The translations under genes were made by a program, and so were the position numbers. Shown in pieces: positions 31,799 to 31,971 of a stretch of 31,971 nt of DNA; position 1 is the first letter of the stretch, and each line of letters begins with the position of its first letter. Location of the stretch: positions 1 to 31,971 of IMG/VR virus record IMGVR_UViG_3300021373_000717; one strand, written 5' to 3'. The notes beneath the pieces are model-generated. The model was given only the letters and a program-made list of their open reading frames with translations. It had not been told where the DNA came from and did not search any database. This DNA comes from a virus.

Positions 31799-31971
31799 GT
31801 CAAATCCATCATGTTAATTGTTGTGGCGGTAACAGCCTGTCCTATCTTCACCGCTGGGCTTGTGCTTGTCGTGGTCACCGTGCCATCGCTTTGGACGTAG
31901 TAGTCAGAGCCTATGGTCAGCGAAGATTGCTTGCTGTTGATACTGCCCTTGACGTTGATCTTGCCTGTTGC
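31795..31971 (-). CDS. C-terminal end of another tail protein sharing the fibre C-terminal module (5' end outside window)
   Basis: The last 58 codons of a gene that enters from the right edge; the stop TGA at 31795-31797 overlaps the ATG of the next gene (ATGA). The visible protein starts ATGKINVKGSINSKQ and continues LTIGSDYYVQSDGTVTTTS, ending in INMMDLT. YYVQSDGTVTTTS matches YYVQDDGTLSTTS in both downstream fibre proteins, so it carries the same C-terminal module. Here the module is uninterrupted at the site where the other two have their second propeller block. Nothing can be said of its N-terminal part. Confidence 0.75.
   Translation of the reverse strand, partial: ATGKINVKGSINSKQSSLTIGSDYYVQSDGTVTTTSTSPAVKIGQAVTATTINMMDLT

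Overview
The window is part of a double-stranded DNA tailed phage genome (Caudoviricetes). It carries a phage-type replication module, virion genes, a holin/lysozyme pair and tail-fibre genes, and shows no rRNA, tRNA, integrase or ordinary metabolic gene. Several proteins (the 'DGEFVIPADVVSHLG' module, the multi-domain internal-virion-like giant protein, fibre repeats of the 'VGTVSGTSISFG' kind) resemble families I associate with marine phages of Gram-negative bacteria. A predicted lipoprotein and a T4-type lysozyme also fit a Gram-negative host. No terminase, portal or major capsid gene is visible, so those presumably lie outside the window.

Layout. Positions 1-9205 are a rightward (+) early/replication arm. 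It holds the C-terminal part of a family A DNA polymerase, a Cas4/RecB-type nuclease, a very basic HNH-like protein, a small Cys/His protein, an SNF2-type helicase, a conserved small phage protein, a helix-turn-helix protein, a four-Cys protein, an OB-type ssDNA-binding protein and a large primase-polymerase/helicase. Genes are tightly packed with frequent 1-37 base overlaps. A near-consensus sigma70 promoter (3908-3936) splits the arm, and a second candidate (6264-6293) lies just before a GC-rich hairpin.

Positions 9206-9299 are the convergent junction, with a good intrinsic terminator for the + strand. Positions 9300-31971 are a leftward (-) late arm, listed here in transcription order from the right edge. 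First come the 3' end of one tail protein, two paralogous fibre proteins each made of two blocks of seven repeats, and a small tail-associated protein. Next come a small membrane/coiled-coil protein, a class 3 lipase, a small lipoprotein, a FliK-like protein, a holin and a lysozyme. The arm ends with a 629-aa tail/connector protein, a jelly-roll-like protein, four Ala/Gly/Gln-rich putative ejection or internal virion proteins, and a 2128-aa giant protein with a metallopeptidase-like HExxH site.

How it works together (inference): the early arm builds a self-contained replisome (polymerase, primase-helicase, ssDNA-binding protein, nuclease, helicase). Two of its proteins end in nearly the same acidic motif. 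The late arm supplies receptor-binding fibres, lysis, and proteins probably ejected with the DNA. The most interesting signals are the exact 7+7 repeat architecture of both fibres, evidence inside the window that the second propeller block was inserted into a small tail module, a 44-base identical Ala-Gln-Pro repeat shared by two ejection-protein genes, and a lipase/lipoprotein pair beside the lysis genes. There is no gene-free stretch longer than 300 bases; the longest is the 94-base convergent junction. All function calls come from reading motifs by eye; no database search was run.
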